Assembly (NCBI GenBank): GCA_947304495.1
Contig: CAMZBG010000022.1
Coordinates: 1 to 22,021, forward strand
Reading direction: 5' to 3'
DNA: 22,021 nucleotides
From: an uncultured Clostridia bacterium
GTDB taxonomy: Bacteria > Bacillota_I > Bacilli_A > RF39 > UBA660
The translations under genes were made by a program, and so were the position numbers. Below the pieces are notes generated by a model that made no database searches, was not told where the DNA came from, and worked only from the letters and a program-made list of their open reading frames with translations. Shown one piece after another: positions 8,314-15,714 of this stretch. Within the stretch, counting starts at the first letter, position 1. Every line of letters starts with the position of its first letter.

Positions 8314-8342
8314 ATTGTATCACACATATTATTATTTTTAAA
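8314..8342 (-). promoter_or_regulatory. Possible mscL promoter
   Basis: TTTAAA (8342-8337), a 17-nt spacer and TACAAT (8319-8314) lie on the minus strand about 20 nt upstream of the mscL ATG. The -35 is weak. Read-through from the DUF5305-like gene is an alternative because no convincing terminator separates them. Confidence 0.4.
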
Positions 8343-8361
8343 GATATTAATAAAATACCAT

Positions 8362-9372
8362 TTATTTCATATTTTTACTATCTAACATATATATCCATAC
8401 ATTATCATCATCTATTAATAAAAACATTGCCTTACTATTCTTTTTAATTTCTCTGTAACTAATTAAAGTTTTAACTTTTTCATATACATTCAATAATTCA
8501 TCAAAACTATCAACATACACGATATTATAATCTTTCTTATTATAAAATCTCTTAATCTTAATCAAGACATCTCTATGTTTATTAACTATATGTCTAAATT
8601 CTCTCTTATATCTTATTTCCTTATCATAATCAAGTACTATTTCTCTAATAGTAAGTGCTAAAAAAGATATTCCTGTAGCTAAGCTAAAAGAGCCTAAAAT
8701 AAGTAACAAATAATTTAATTTACCTTGATTAGAAAATTCATAATAACTATTCCTATTATTACCCCTATTAACATTAATCTTAAACGTCTCATAGCTAAGT
8801 GGAATAATTACCCTAATTTCACTATCTTTATTCTTTATTCCGTTTATTCCATTAAAATTTATATCTTGAGTTATATTAAATACTACCTCTAAATATCCCA
8901 AAGCATTCTGCTTATATTCCTTATTATATCCATTTAATTCTTCTATATACTTATTATAATCAATATATACCCTATCACTAATATCTATATCTCTCGTATC
9001 ATTATTATCAATAACTATTATCTTATCAGTAATTAACGTATCTTTTTTACTCCATATACTCTCATTTATATTATCTGTATATGCATATAGTGTACTAACA
9101 ACATTATATTTATAATATCCATTTATTACCTTACTATAAAAAATATTATAATCAAATTCTAAATCTATATAATCTACATTTTCTCTCGTATATCTTTTAT
9201 TCATTCCTAATGCAGTTTTATCATTTAAATACACTTTATATATAACATCATTATTTTCCTTATAACTAACTGTTAATTTATTTATAGCATTTATTCCCCT
9301 ATCAAAAAAAAGATAAGCTATCGCTGTAAACATAATCATTAAAAATATATATAATACATTTCTATATTTCAC
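8362..9372 (-). CDS. DUF5305-like protein with two membrane spans
   Basis: A 336-residue membrane protein. One span lies at residues about 6-23. A beta-rich, Asn/Tyr-rich extracellular domain covers about 25-215. A second span (about 219-243, LNYLLLILGSFSLATGISFL) leads into a basic cytoplasmic tail of ~90 residues. The IYKVYLNDK start of the ectodomain, the strand pattern around VDYIDLEFDYNIFYS, and IIPLSYETFKI just before the second span fit the DUF5305 family, which has no established function. The assignment is from memory of the family pattern. The start codon is GTG at 9372, with GAAGGTG upstream; the overlapping ATG is out of frame. It has its own promoter and no strong terminator before mscL. 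Confidence 0.65.
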   Translation of the reverse strand: MKYRNVLYIFLMIMFTAIAYLFFDRGINAINKLTVSYKENNDVIYKVYLNDKTALGMNKRYTRENVDYIDLEFDYNIFYSKVINGYYKYNVVSTLYAYTDNINESIWSKKDTLITDKIIVIDNNDTRDIDISDRVYIDYNKYIEELNGYNKEYKQNALGYLEVVFNITQDINFNGINGIKNKDSEIRVIIPLSYETFKINVNRGNNRNSYYEFSNQGKLNYLLLILGSFSLATGISFLALTIREIVLDYDKEIRYKREFRHIVNKHRDVLIKIKRFYNKKDYNIVYVDSFDELLNVYEKVKTLISYREIKKNSKAMFLLIDDDNVWIYMLDSKNMK

Positions 9373-9397
9373 ATCTACACCTTCTTATCTTAAAATA

Positions 9398-9426
9398 ATT
9401 TTAACACACTATAAATTTTTTGTAAA
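9398..9426 (-). promoter_or_regulatory. Promoter of the DUF5305-like gene
   Basis: TTTACA (9426-9421), a 17-nt spacer and TAAAAT (9403-9398) on the minus strand, about 25 nt upstream of the GTG start. Confidence 0.55.
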
Positions 9427-9454
9427 ATAGAAAAAACTATCAAATGATAGTTTT
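9427..9454 (-). terminator. Rho-independent terminator of the nucleotidyltransferase gene
   Basis: Arms 9445-9454 and 9433-9442 (AAAACTATCA/TGATAGTTTT) form a hairpin followed by T residues on the minus strand. The 5' arm overlaps the stop codon at 9453-9455. Confidence 0.75.
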
Positions 9455-10358
9455 ATTCCCATACTCCTTCTGGATATTCACCATTATCTACAAGTGCCTT
9501 AATTTCTCTAACAACCTTATCCTTATCTTCTCTATAAGTAATTCCTTGCCATACAGCTGTTGTCTCTAACACCTTAACTGTTGCATGTCCCTTACTTATC
9601 TCATCAAAGACAACACTAGGAATTAAGAATTCACTCTTTTCTATATCATCTTTATGACTATCTAAAAACTTAGGAAATTCTTCTTCTAGACACTTAAATA
9701 ATTTAGGTGTAAATCCAAACATATTCATTGATACTAAATCATCTGGATCAACTAAGAATGGTTCTCCACCTTCAAGTGGTGTAGCCATAAGCTTACCATC
9801 TACTCTCTCGATACTACTTTCTATTAACTTAGTTAAATAACCATTTTCTTGTTGACATACACCTCTTTTAACAGCTCCATTTTCTGTTAATGTATTCTTA
9901 ACCATATATCCAGCCATTGCGTATTTAGATACTTCACTCTCTTCATTATTATTCTTTAAAAATTCAGCAATAACCCTAAAGGCATCTCTTCCATAAAAAT
10001 CATCTGAATTAATAATTGCAAAATTCTCCTTGACAGTATCTTTACAACATAATATAGCATGTCCTGTTCCCCAAGGTTTAACTCTACCTTCTGGTACACT
10101 ATAACCACTAGGTAATACATCCAATTCTTGGAACACATATTCTACATCTATATATTTTTCAACCCTTTTACCTACAGTATCCCTAAAGATATCATAATTC
10201 TCTTTCTTGATTATAAAAACAACCTTTGTAAATCCAACCTTAATTGCATCATATATGGAATAATCAATAATAAAATTTCCATACTCATCAATTGGCTCTA
10301 TTTGTTTTAAGCCACCAAATCTACTGCCCATTCCAGCAGCCATTATAACTAACGTCAT
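9453..10358 (-). CDS. Sugar-phosphate nucleotidyltransferase (NTP_transferase family)
   Basis: A 301-residue cytosolic enzyme that would transfer a nucleotide from an NTP to a sugar (or related) phosphate. The nucleotide-binding loop AAGMGSRFGGLKQ (residues 7-19), PWGTGHA (95-101) and the metal-binding NSDDFYG (117-123) are the hallmarks of the GT-A nucleotidyltransferase fold. The middle contains a substrate region (MAGYMVKNTLTENGAVKRGV). The C-terminal WQGITYREDK motif is typical of a widespread ~300-residue Firmicutes/Bacteroidetes subfamily often labelled UTP-glucose-1-phosphate uridylyltransferase-like. The exact sugar and nucleotide cannot be told. An excellent AAAGGAGG site precedes the ATG. 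It is transcribed divergently from ddl through overlapping promoters, which suggests, but does not prove, a cell-envelope role. Confidence 0.85.
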   Translation of the reverse strand: MTLVIMAAGMGSRFGGLKQIEPIDEYGNFIIDYSIYDAIKVGFTKVVFIIKKENYDIFRDTVGKRVEKYIDVEYVFQELDVLPSGYSVPEGRVKPWGTGHAILCCKDTVKENFAIINSDDFYGRDAFRVIAEFLKNNNEESEVSKYAMAGYMVKNTLTENGAVKRGVCQQENGYLTKLIESSIERVDGKLMATPLEGGEPFLVDPDDLVSMNMFGFTPKLFKCLEEEFPKFLDSHKDDIEKSEFLIPSVVFDEISKGHATVKVLETTAVWQGITYREDKDKVVREIKALVDNGEYPEGVWE

Positions 10359-10380
10359 ATATCCTCCTTTATTTAATTAT

Positions 10381-10409
10381 AATATATCATATTATCAATA
10401 TTTTGACAA
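10381..10409 (-). promoter_or_regulatory. Promoter of the nucleotidyltransferase gene
   Basis: TTGTCA (10409-10404), a 17-nt spacer and TATATT (10386-10381) on the minus strand. Its -35 shares five bases with the -35 of the divergent ddl promoter. Confidence 0.65.
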
Positions 10410-10431
10410 TATAATTAAATAGAAGTACAAT
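10403..10431 (+). promoter_or_regulatory. Promoter of ddl
   Basis: Consensus TTGACA (10403-10408), a 17-nt spacer and TACAAT (10426-10431) on the plus strand. Transcription would begin near 10438, giving a leader of only about 10 nt that carries the GAGGTG ribosome binding site. Confidence 0.75.
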
Positions 10432-10448
10432 TAAATAGAGGTGTAATT

Positions 10449-11417
10449 ATGAAGAAAATATTAGTAATATTTGGAGGTAATTCTTTTGAACATTACATAT
10501 CATGTTTATCCGCTAAAACTATTCTAGATAATATTGACAGAAATAAATATGATATAACCACTATTGGTATTACCAAAGATAATCATTGGTATCTATTTAA
10601 TGATGATCCATCCATTCTATCTAAAGATTGGACTAAAGGAAACATTAAAGAAGTAGATAATATTATTAATTTTATTAAAAGCTTTGATAAAGTATTTCCA
10701 ATCATTCATGGTAATCCAGAAGAAAATGGTAACCTTCAAGGTATGTTAAATATGTTTAATATCCCCTATGTAGGAACCGATTTACTAGGTTCTATCATTG
10801 GTTATGATAAAGCTATAACTAAAATAATCTTAGAAAAGTATCATATTCCTCAAGTACCATATTTAACCATTACCGATAATAAACCACTTAAAAGTATCGA
10901 TATTGAATTTCCAGTTATTATTAAACCAGCCAAATGTGGTTCATCAATTGGTATTAATATCGCTAATAATATTAAAGAACTAAATAAATATCTAAAAATA
11001 GCCTTTAATTATGACAATAAAATAATAATTGAAAAATTCATCAAAGCAAGAGAATTAGAATGTGCTGTACTTGACTATAAAAAGTTAAACGTATCGCCAG
11101 TTGGTGAAATAAAGTCAGCTAATACTTTCTATGACTATGAAGCTAAATATGAAAAAGATAGTGATTTATTAATCCCAGCCCCAATAGCTAAAGATTTAAC
11201 AAAACAGATTCAAGAATTATCTTTAAAAATATTTAAATTATTAGAATTAAAAGATCTATCTAGAATAGATTTCTTATATGACTATAATAACGATATTCTT
11301 TATTTCAACGAAGTAAATACTATGCCTGGTTTTACCAACATCAGTATGTATCCGCTTCTATTTAAAGAAAAAGGAATATCTATTAAAGATTTAATAACTA
11401 AATTAATTGAAGAATAA
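10449..11417 (+). CDS. ddl: D-alanine--D-alanine ligase
   Basis: A 322-residue ATP-grasp enzyme that joins two D-Ala in an ATP-dependent reaction to supply the dipeptide end of peptidoglycan precursors. It shows FGGNSFEHYIS (residues 8-18, N-terminal substrate loop), FPIIHG (83-88), NLQGMLNMFNIPYVG, VIIKPAKCGSSIG (156-168, ATP binding) and RIDF (272-275). The C-terminal metal/substrate motif is FNEVNTMPGFT (286-296). The omega loop reads YDYEAKY (228-234). The Tyr there is the residue of D-Ala-D-Ala ligases, whereas VanA/VanB-type D-lactate ligases carry His, so vancomycin-type precursor synthesis is not indicated. Length is slightly short of the usual 340-370, with trimmed loops. It is the only plus-strand gene in the window, with its own promoter and a bidirectional terminator. 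Its presence implies a peptidoglycan wall. Confidence 0.95.
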   Translation: MKKILVIFGGNSFEHYISCLSAKTILDNIDRNKYDITTIGITKDNHWYLFNDDPSILSKDWTKGNIKEVDNIINFIKSFDKVFPIIHGNPEENGNLQGMLNMFNIPYVGTDLLGSIIGYDKAITKIILEKYHIPQVPYLTITDNKPLKSIDIEFPVIIKPAKCGSSIGINIANNIKELNKYLKIAFNYDNKIIIEKFIKARELECAVLDYKKLNVSPVGEIKSANTFYDYEAKYEKDSDLLIPAPIAKDLTKQIQELSLKIFKLLELKDLSRIDFLYDYNNDILYFNEVNTMPGFTNISMYPLLFKEKGISIKDLITKLIEE

Positions 11418-11438
11418 AAATAGGCTATGCCTATTTTT
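11416..11438. terminator. Bidirectional terminator between ddl and the calcium pump
   Basis: The stem AAAATAGGC/GCCTATTTT with loop TAT is flanked by an A run and a T run on opposite sides, so it works on both strands. It touches both stop codons: ddl ends at 11417 and the pump gene ends at 11439. Confidence 0.88.
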
Positions 11439-14003
11439 TTATACTCCTAGTATATAACCTTTCTTCTTTAATATTATCTTTCTAATAAAATCTATTGGAA
11501 TAATCAATAAAGATAACATAAACATAATCACAAATTCATAAATACTAAGACCATTTGTTCTAAATACTGTTCCCCCATAATATATTAAATATATCTGCAT
11601 TAAAAATACAAATGTGATTACTAATATAAACACCTTATTCTTAAATATATTAGCTAATATATTCAATCTATAAGTTCTAGCTGAAAAACTATTAAAAATA
11701 CTTATATAGATAATAAATCCAAAAAATGCTGTAAGCAGATTATCATTAAAAATCACATTCGTAAATTTACTCTTTAAAAAAAAGATACACATTATTGCTG
11801 AAAAAAGTCCCGTTACTAATATCTGATTTAACATATATTTATTTATTATATTCTCATTTCTCTTCTTTGGTTTTTCATACATATATTCTTTTAAAGCTGG
11901 TTCATATGAAAAAGCAAAACCAGATAATGTATCCATAATCATATTTATCCATAACATTTGCACCACTGTAATTGGTACAGGTATACCAATAAATGGTCCA
12001 ATAATTGACACACATAAACTACATAAATTAATCGTAAGTTGACATATAATAAACTTTCTTATACTTTTAAAAATCGTTCTTCCATATAATATAGCATTCG
12101 TAATTGAATAAAAATTATTATCTATAATTACAATATCAGCTGCTTCCTTAGCAACCTCTGTTCCACTACCCATAGCAAATCCAACATCCGCTTTTTTTAG
12201 TGCTAAAGCATCATTTACTCCATCACCAGTCATCCCAACTACTAAATTCATATTCTTAGCTATTTCTACTAATCTACTCTTATCTTGTGGCATTGCTCTA
12301 GCAATTACTCTTATCTTAACAAATATATCTTCTATCTCCTTATTTGTCATCTTAGCTAATTTATCATGCGTTAATGCTATATCATCATCACCAATTAATC
12401 CTATCTCATGAGCAATACCTAATGCTGTTTCCATATTATCACCAGTGATCATTATCGTTTGAATACCTGCTTTTTTAACTAAATCTATCCCTTCAATTAC
12501 ATTTTCTCTTACCTCATCCTTAAGTAATATAAACCCTACTAATGTCATATTGTTTTTTGTTTCCCTATCTACATTCATAGCTAAGGCAATTACTCGCATT
12601 TTATTTAAAGATAATCTTTGAATTTTCTTATAGACACTATCAGTATCAATTAGATTATACTTATTACCCAAATAATCATAATAACTATTACACATCTTAA
12701 TTACTACTTCATATGCCCCTTTAACTAAATTAATCGTATGATTATTATAATTAATTTTCGTATACATATATTTAGTCTTTGAATCAAACGATTCCCTTTT
12801 AATAAATTTATAATCTACATTATATTCTTTTACATAATTAAGAATAGCCCTATCAGTAATATTACCTCCAATTACTAATTTATTATCTTTATCATATATA
12901 CTCTCATTATTAATCTTCATATTAAGATTAAAATATTCTCTCATCTTATTATCAATTAAATTATCATTTATATAATTACCTTTTCCATCCAAAAATCCAA
13001 CTACTGAAAGCATTCCTTTAGTAAGTGTTCCTGTCTTATCAGTAAATAAAACATTTATATTTCCAGCCGTCTCTATCCCCACTAATTTTCTTACTAACAC
13101 ATTATTTTTAAGCATCCTCTTCATATTAGAAGAAAGTACTAAAGTAATCATCATCGGTAATCCTTCAGGTACTGCAACCACAATGATACTAACACATAAC
13201 GTAAGTGACTCTAATATATAACTAAACATTAGCCTTCCATTACTAATAACGCTAATTATTTTATCGATATCAAAATTATTACTAATTACTATCATATATA
13301 TCAAATAAGAAAAAGCTACTAAAAAAGAACATATATATCCTATCTTACTAATATCATTAGCTAATTTACTAAGTCTAATCTTAAGTGGTGATAAAGTACT
13401 ATTTTCCTGTAATTCTTGATTTATTAAACCATACATTGTATTATCTCCAACCTTAGTTACCCTAATCAAAGCATCTCCTGAATATACCATTGTCCCCATA
13501 TATACATTATTTCCTATTTCCTTATGTATCTCCTTAGTTTCACCATTCATAACCGATTCATCAACATCAATATTACCATTTACAACAACTCCATCAGCCG
13601 GTATTTTATCACCCGTACCTAAAACAATAATATCAGAAACAACTATATCCGATACAGGAATTATCATTATCTTTCCATTTCTTTTAACCCTAGCATTAAT
13701 ATTAAAAGCATCCATTGTCAATTTATCAAATACCCTAATAGAACCATACTCTGAAATACTAGATATCAAAGAAGCCACAATTATTGCTAAAACAATTCCA
13801 ATCGTTTCATACCAATCAAAATCTCTAAATAAAAAAACTATCTTTATCCCCAAAGCTATTAATAAAATCTTAATAATTGGATCAGAAAATGTTTCCAACA
13901 ATAATTTTAAAAAAGTATCATGTTCCTTCTTTGTAAATTCATTCTTACCATATTTTTCTCTCTTTATAATTACTTCATCATCACTAAGACCATTATATTC
14001 CAT
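11439..14003 (-). CDS. PMCA-type (P2B) calcium-transporting P-type ATPase
   Basis: An 854-residue membrane pump expected to export Ca2+ at the cost of ATP. Visible parts: an N-terminal cytoplasmic helix; a first span pair (~45-85); an A-domain; VAVPEGLP in the fourth span (residues 276-283) with the Ca2+-ligand Glu; phosphorylation motif DKTGTLT (Asp322); nucleotide-binding KGAYE (428-432); ITGDN (519-523) and TGDGVND (592-598); and six C-terminal spans. QLTINL in span 5 and VQMLWINMIMDTL in span 6 match the P2B/PMCA signature with its single Ca2+ site, not the two-site SERCA pattern. The A-domain loop reads NGET (153-156) where TGES is usual. The ATG has GGAGG five bases upstream. The promoter is weak (possible TTGTTC-16-TAATAT within the preceding terminator), so some read-through may contribute. 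Confidence 0.93.
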   Translation of the reverse strand: MEYNGLSDDEVIIKREKYGKNEFTKKEHDTFLKLLLETFSDPIIKILLIALGIKIVFLFRDFDWYETIGIVLAIIVASLISSISEYGSIRVFDKLTMDAFNINARVKRNGKIMIIPVSDIVVSDIIVLGTGDKIPADGVVVNGNIDVDESVMNGETKEIHKEIGNNVYMGTMVYSGDALIRVTKVGDNTMYGLINQELQENSTLSPLKIRLSKLANDISKIGYICSFLVAFSYLIYMIVISNNFDIDKIISVISNGRLMFSYILESLTLCVSIIVVAVPEGLPMMITLVLSSNMKRMLKNNVLVRKLVGIETAGNINVLFTDKTGTLTKGMLSVVGFLDGKGNYINDNLIDNKMREYFNLNMKINNESIYDKDNKLVIGGNITDRAILNYVKEYNVDYKFIKRESFDSKTKYMYTKINYNNHTINLVKGAYEVVIKMCNSYYDYLGNKYNLIDTDSVYKKIQRLSLNKMRVIALAMNVDRETKNNMTLVGFILLKDEVRENVIEGIDLVKKAGIQTIMITGDNMETALGIAHEIGLIGDDDIALTHDKLAKMTNKEIEDIFVKIRVIARAMPQDKSRLVEIAKNMNLVVGMTGDGVNDALALKKADVGFAMGSGTEVAKEAADIVIIDNNFYSITNAILYGRTIFKSIRKFIICQLTINLCSLCVSIIGPFIGIPVPITVVQMLWINMIMDTLSGFAFSYEPALKEYMYEKPKKRNENIINKYMLNQILVTGLFSAIMCIFFLKSKFTNVIFNDNLLTAFFGFIIYISIFNSFSARTYRLNILANIFKNKVFILVITFVFLMQIYLIYYGGTVFRTNGLSIYEFVIMFMLSLLIIPIDFIRKIILKKKGYILGV

Positions 14004-14035
14004 AGAATCCTCCTAATAAAAAATATTAAGAGGTC

Positions 14036-14071
14036 AAAAAAAAAGAACAATATCTTATAGACATTATTCTT
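14036..14071 (-). terminator. Rho-independent terminator of the coiled-coil gene
   Basis: Arms 14063-14071 and 14043-14051 form nine pairs including one G-U, with an 11-nt loop, followed on the minus strand by at least eight T residues. The 5' arm overlaps the stop at 14070-14072. Confidence 0.75.
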
Positions 14072-15227
14072 ATCTTTGCTTAGCTTCACTTTCCCTAATA
14101 TCTTTTCTCTTTTTAGCAAAACCTAGAGCTATTTCACTAAGTAAAGCAAACTCATCACTATTTATATCTGGGACAACTAATTTATTTTTACTAAATAATG
14201 GCATACTATTAAGAGTTTCATTACTTGGTGGTAAAGCAATAAAATTAAATACCCCAAATAACATTGAATCATCGCCTCTTGCTATTCCCAAAGATGCTAA
14301 AACAGTATCAATATCAATATTACATTTCTCATAAAAGCCATTAATATAATCGACTTTTCTCTGACGAATTTCACTCATTCTTGAAGCAATACCCTTTTCT
14401 AGATTTAACATATGTACCAATTTTTCATGCTTTCTATCGGCTGAATCTTCTTTATTTTGTAAAACAGTATACAATGCATCAACTTCCTTTTGTTCACTTT
14501 CCATATCTGCAACCGCTGCTTCACTTCTAATTACTTCATCTCTAAGTCCTACATAATTTGTTTCACTACTATACTCAAAATACTTATCACTTATTTCACT
14601 AAATAATCTAAGTAATACTATTTTATCTATTATCTCATTAGCAGATTCTATTATTTTCTTCTTTACATCACTATTATAGGTATCAAATTTACCACCACTT
14701 AAAATTCCTAAAAATCTAATTATTTCTTCCGTTTGCATAGCTTGGGCATTTTCTAGTTCAATTAACTTATCACTAACTTGTTTCCTTACTGCTAATACAT
14801 TACTATAATCTATTTTATCTATTCCTAAACCCACAAGTTCCTTATTGATACTGGCAAATATTTCATTAAATCTATTTTGATTCCTATTATTAATTGTCAT
14901 AACTGCCGAATATATTTCTTCCATTATATGCTTGTCAACATCGACATCCATTCCCAATATCAATTCTCTAAACACATCAGCATCAGGAGTATCTCTGTTA
15001 GCTAAAAATACTTCCATATATCTATTTACAATATCATTAGCTCGCCTATCAGCTAAAACATTATGAAAATTATTATAATCTATTCCACTTGCCTCATAAA
15101 ATCTAATTACATCCTTAAGCCATTCATTCATTTCCACATAATCCATTTTTCTAGCTTCTTCACTTAAGATAGGTAATTTTTCTAATACCCCTTTAACACT
15201 TTTTAATCTAATAATATCTTTTTCCAT
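14070..15227 (-). CDS. Helical coiled-coil cytosolic protein of unknown function
   Basis: A 385-residue protein that I do not recognise. It has no signal sequence or membrane span and is predicted mostly helical. Heptad-like, charged stretches occur around residues 225-300 (from SEAAVADMESEQKEVDALY to LNLEKGIASRMSEIRQRKVD), suggesting a long coiled coil. The C-terminal ~60 residues (LFGVFNFIALPPS, then NKLVVPDINSDEFALLSEI) look more compact. The base composition is less AT-extreme than its neighbours (many Ala, Asp and Val codons), which may reflect high expression or a different history. The ATG follows GAGAGGAT. It has an extended -10 promoter and lies just after the terminator of sufU, so a link with Fe-S assembly is not supported. 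Confidence 0.7.
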   Translation of the reverse strand: MEKDIIRLKSVKGVLEKLPILSEEARKMDYVEMNEWLKDVIRFYEASGIDYNNFHNVLADRRANDIVNRYMEVFLANRDTPDADVFRELILGMDVDVDKHIMEEIYSAVMTINNRNQNRFNEIFASINKELVGLGIDKIDYSNVLAVRKQVSDKLIELENAQAMQTEEIIRFLGILSGGKFDTYNSDVKKKIIESANEIIDKIVLLRLFSEISDKYFEYSSETNYVGLRDEVIRSEAAVADMESEQKEVDALYTVLQNKEDSADRKHEKLVHMLNLEKGIASRMSEIRQRKVDYINGFYEKCNIDIDTVLASLGIARGDDSMLFGVFNFIALPPSNETLNSMPLFSKNKLVVPDINSDEFALLSEIALGFAKKRKDIRESEAKQR

Positions 15228-15244
15228 ACTATCCTCTCTATATA

Positions 15245-15253
15245 ATTATATCA
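15245..15253 (-). promoter_or_regulatory. Extended -10 promoter of the coiled-coil gene
   Basis: TGATATAAT (15253-15245) on the minus strand is a perfect extended -10 element, about 18 nt before the ATG at 15227. No good -35 is seen, which is tolerated by extended -10 promoters. Confidence 0.55.
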
Positions 15254-15264
15254 TACAAATAATA

Positions 15265-15294
15265 AAAGAATAGCTAAAAACATAACTATTCTTT
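15265..15294 (-). terminator. Terminator of the suf operon after sufU
   Basis: A 9-bp stem (arms 15286-15294 and 15265-15273, AAAGAATAG/CTATTCTTT) with a 12-nt loop is followed by a moderately T-rich tail. The stop of sufU (15286-15288) is in the 5' arm. It marks the operon end where sufB would be expected. Confidence 0.6.
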
Positions 15295-15714
15295 AAATTC
15301 GTCAATTATTTTACTAATTCCCCTAGCAAATAGAGTTGCACAAGTCTTTCTAGATGGTTGCATATATATATCATCATATACATTTGCATCCCCTAACATA
15401 TTACTATCATACTTCTTTTCTTCAATCATATTATAATAATTAGTCAATATTTCTTTAGCTTCAGCTATTGTCTTACCTATTAATAAGTCACTTAAAATAG
15501 ATGTGCTAGATATAGCTATAACACATGCTTCTCCATCATACTTAACATCTACTATTTTATTATCTTCTATCTTTACATATATATTAATATTATCAATACA
15601 ACTCTGATTATTACTATTAATCATAATATAACCATCAGTTTCTTCAGGTATTCCTCTATTTCTAGCATCCTGATAATTATCTAAGATAATACTACGTTTA
15701 ATATTACTATCCAC
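15286..15714 (-). CDS. sufU: SufU-type zinc-dependent sulfurtransferase (NifU/IscU-like)
   Basis: The 142-residue partner of SufS, which accepts persulfide sulfur through a zinc site and passes it to the SUF scaffold. The ligand set of Gram-positive SufU is present: Cys39 and Asp41 (QSCID), Cys64 (EACVIAISS) and Cys125 (RKTCATL). Two positions are atypical: SufU usually has CGD where this has CID, and the loop after the second Cys differs slightly. The region between Cys64 and Cys125 is of SufU length, longer than in IscU, so SufU is the better name. The start is taken as GTG at 15714, whose first base overlaps the last base of the sufS stop (TAGTG). A GGAGG ribosome binding site lies ten bases upstream inside the last codons of sufS. 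An ATG six codons earlier overlaps that site and is unlikely. It is the last gene of the operon. Confidence 0.9.
   Translation of the reverse strand: MDSNIKRSIILDNYQDARNRGIPEETDGYIMINSNNQSCIDNINIYVKIEDNKIVDVKYDGEACVIAISSTSILSDLLIGKTIAEAKEILTNYYNMIEEKKYDSNMLGDANVYDDIYMQPSRKTCATLFARGISKIIDEFKE

Noticed and set aside
9956..10138. Short minus-strand frame within the nucleotidyltransferase gene
   Set aside because: It is an out-of-frame reading of a conserved coding region with no start signal.
10128..10310. Short plus-strand open frame opposite the nucleotidyltransferase
   Set aside because: It lies wholly antisense to a conserved gene, has no ribosome binding site and its product (Ile/Phe/Tyr-rich) is a reflection of AT-rich antisense sequence.
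10449..11417. Vancomycin-resistance (D-Ala-D-Lac) ligase
   Set aside because: The omega loop carries Tyr (YDYEAKY) as in D-Ala-D-Ala ligases, and no vanH, vanX or regulator genes are nearby.
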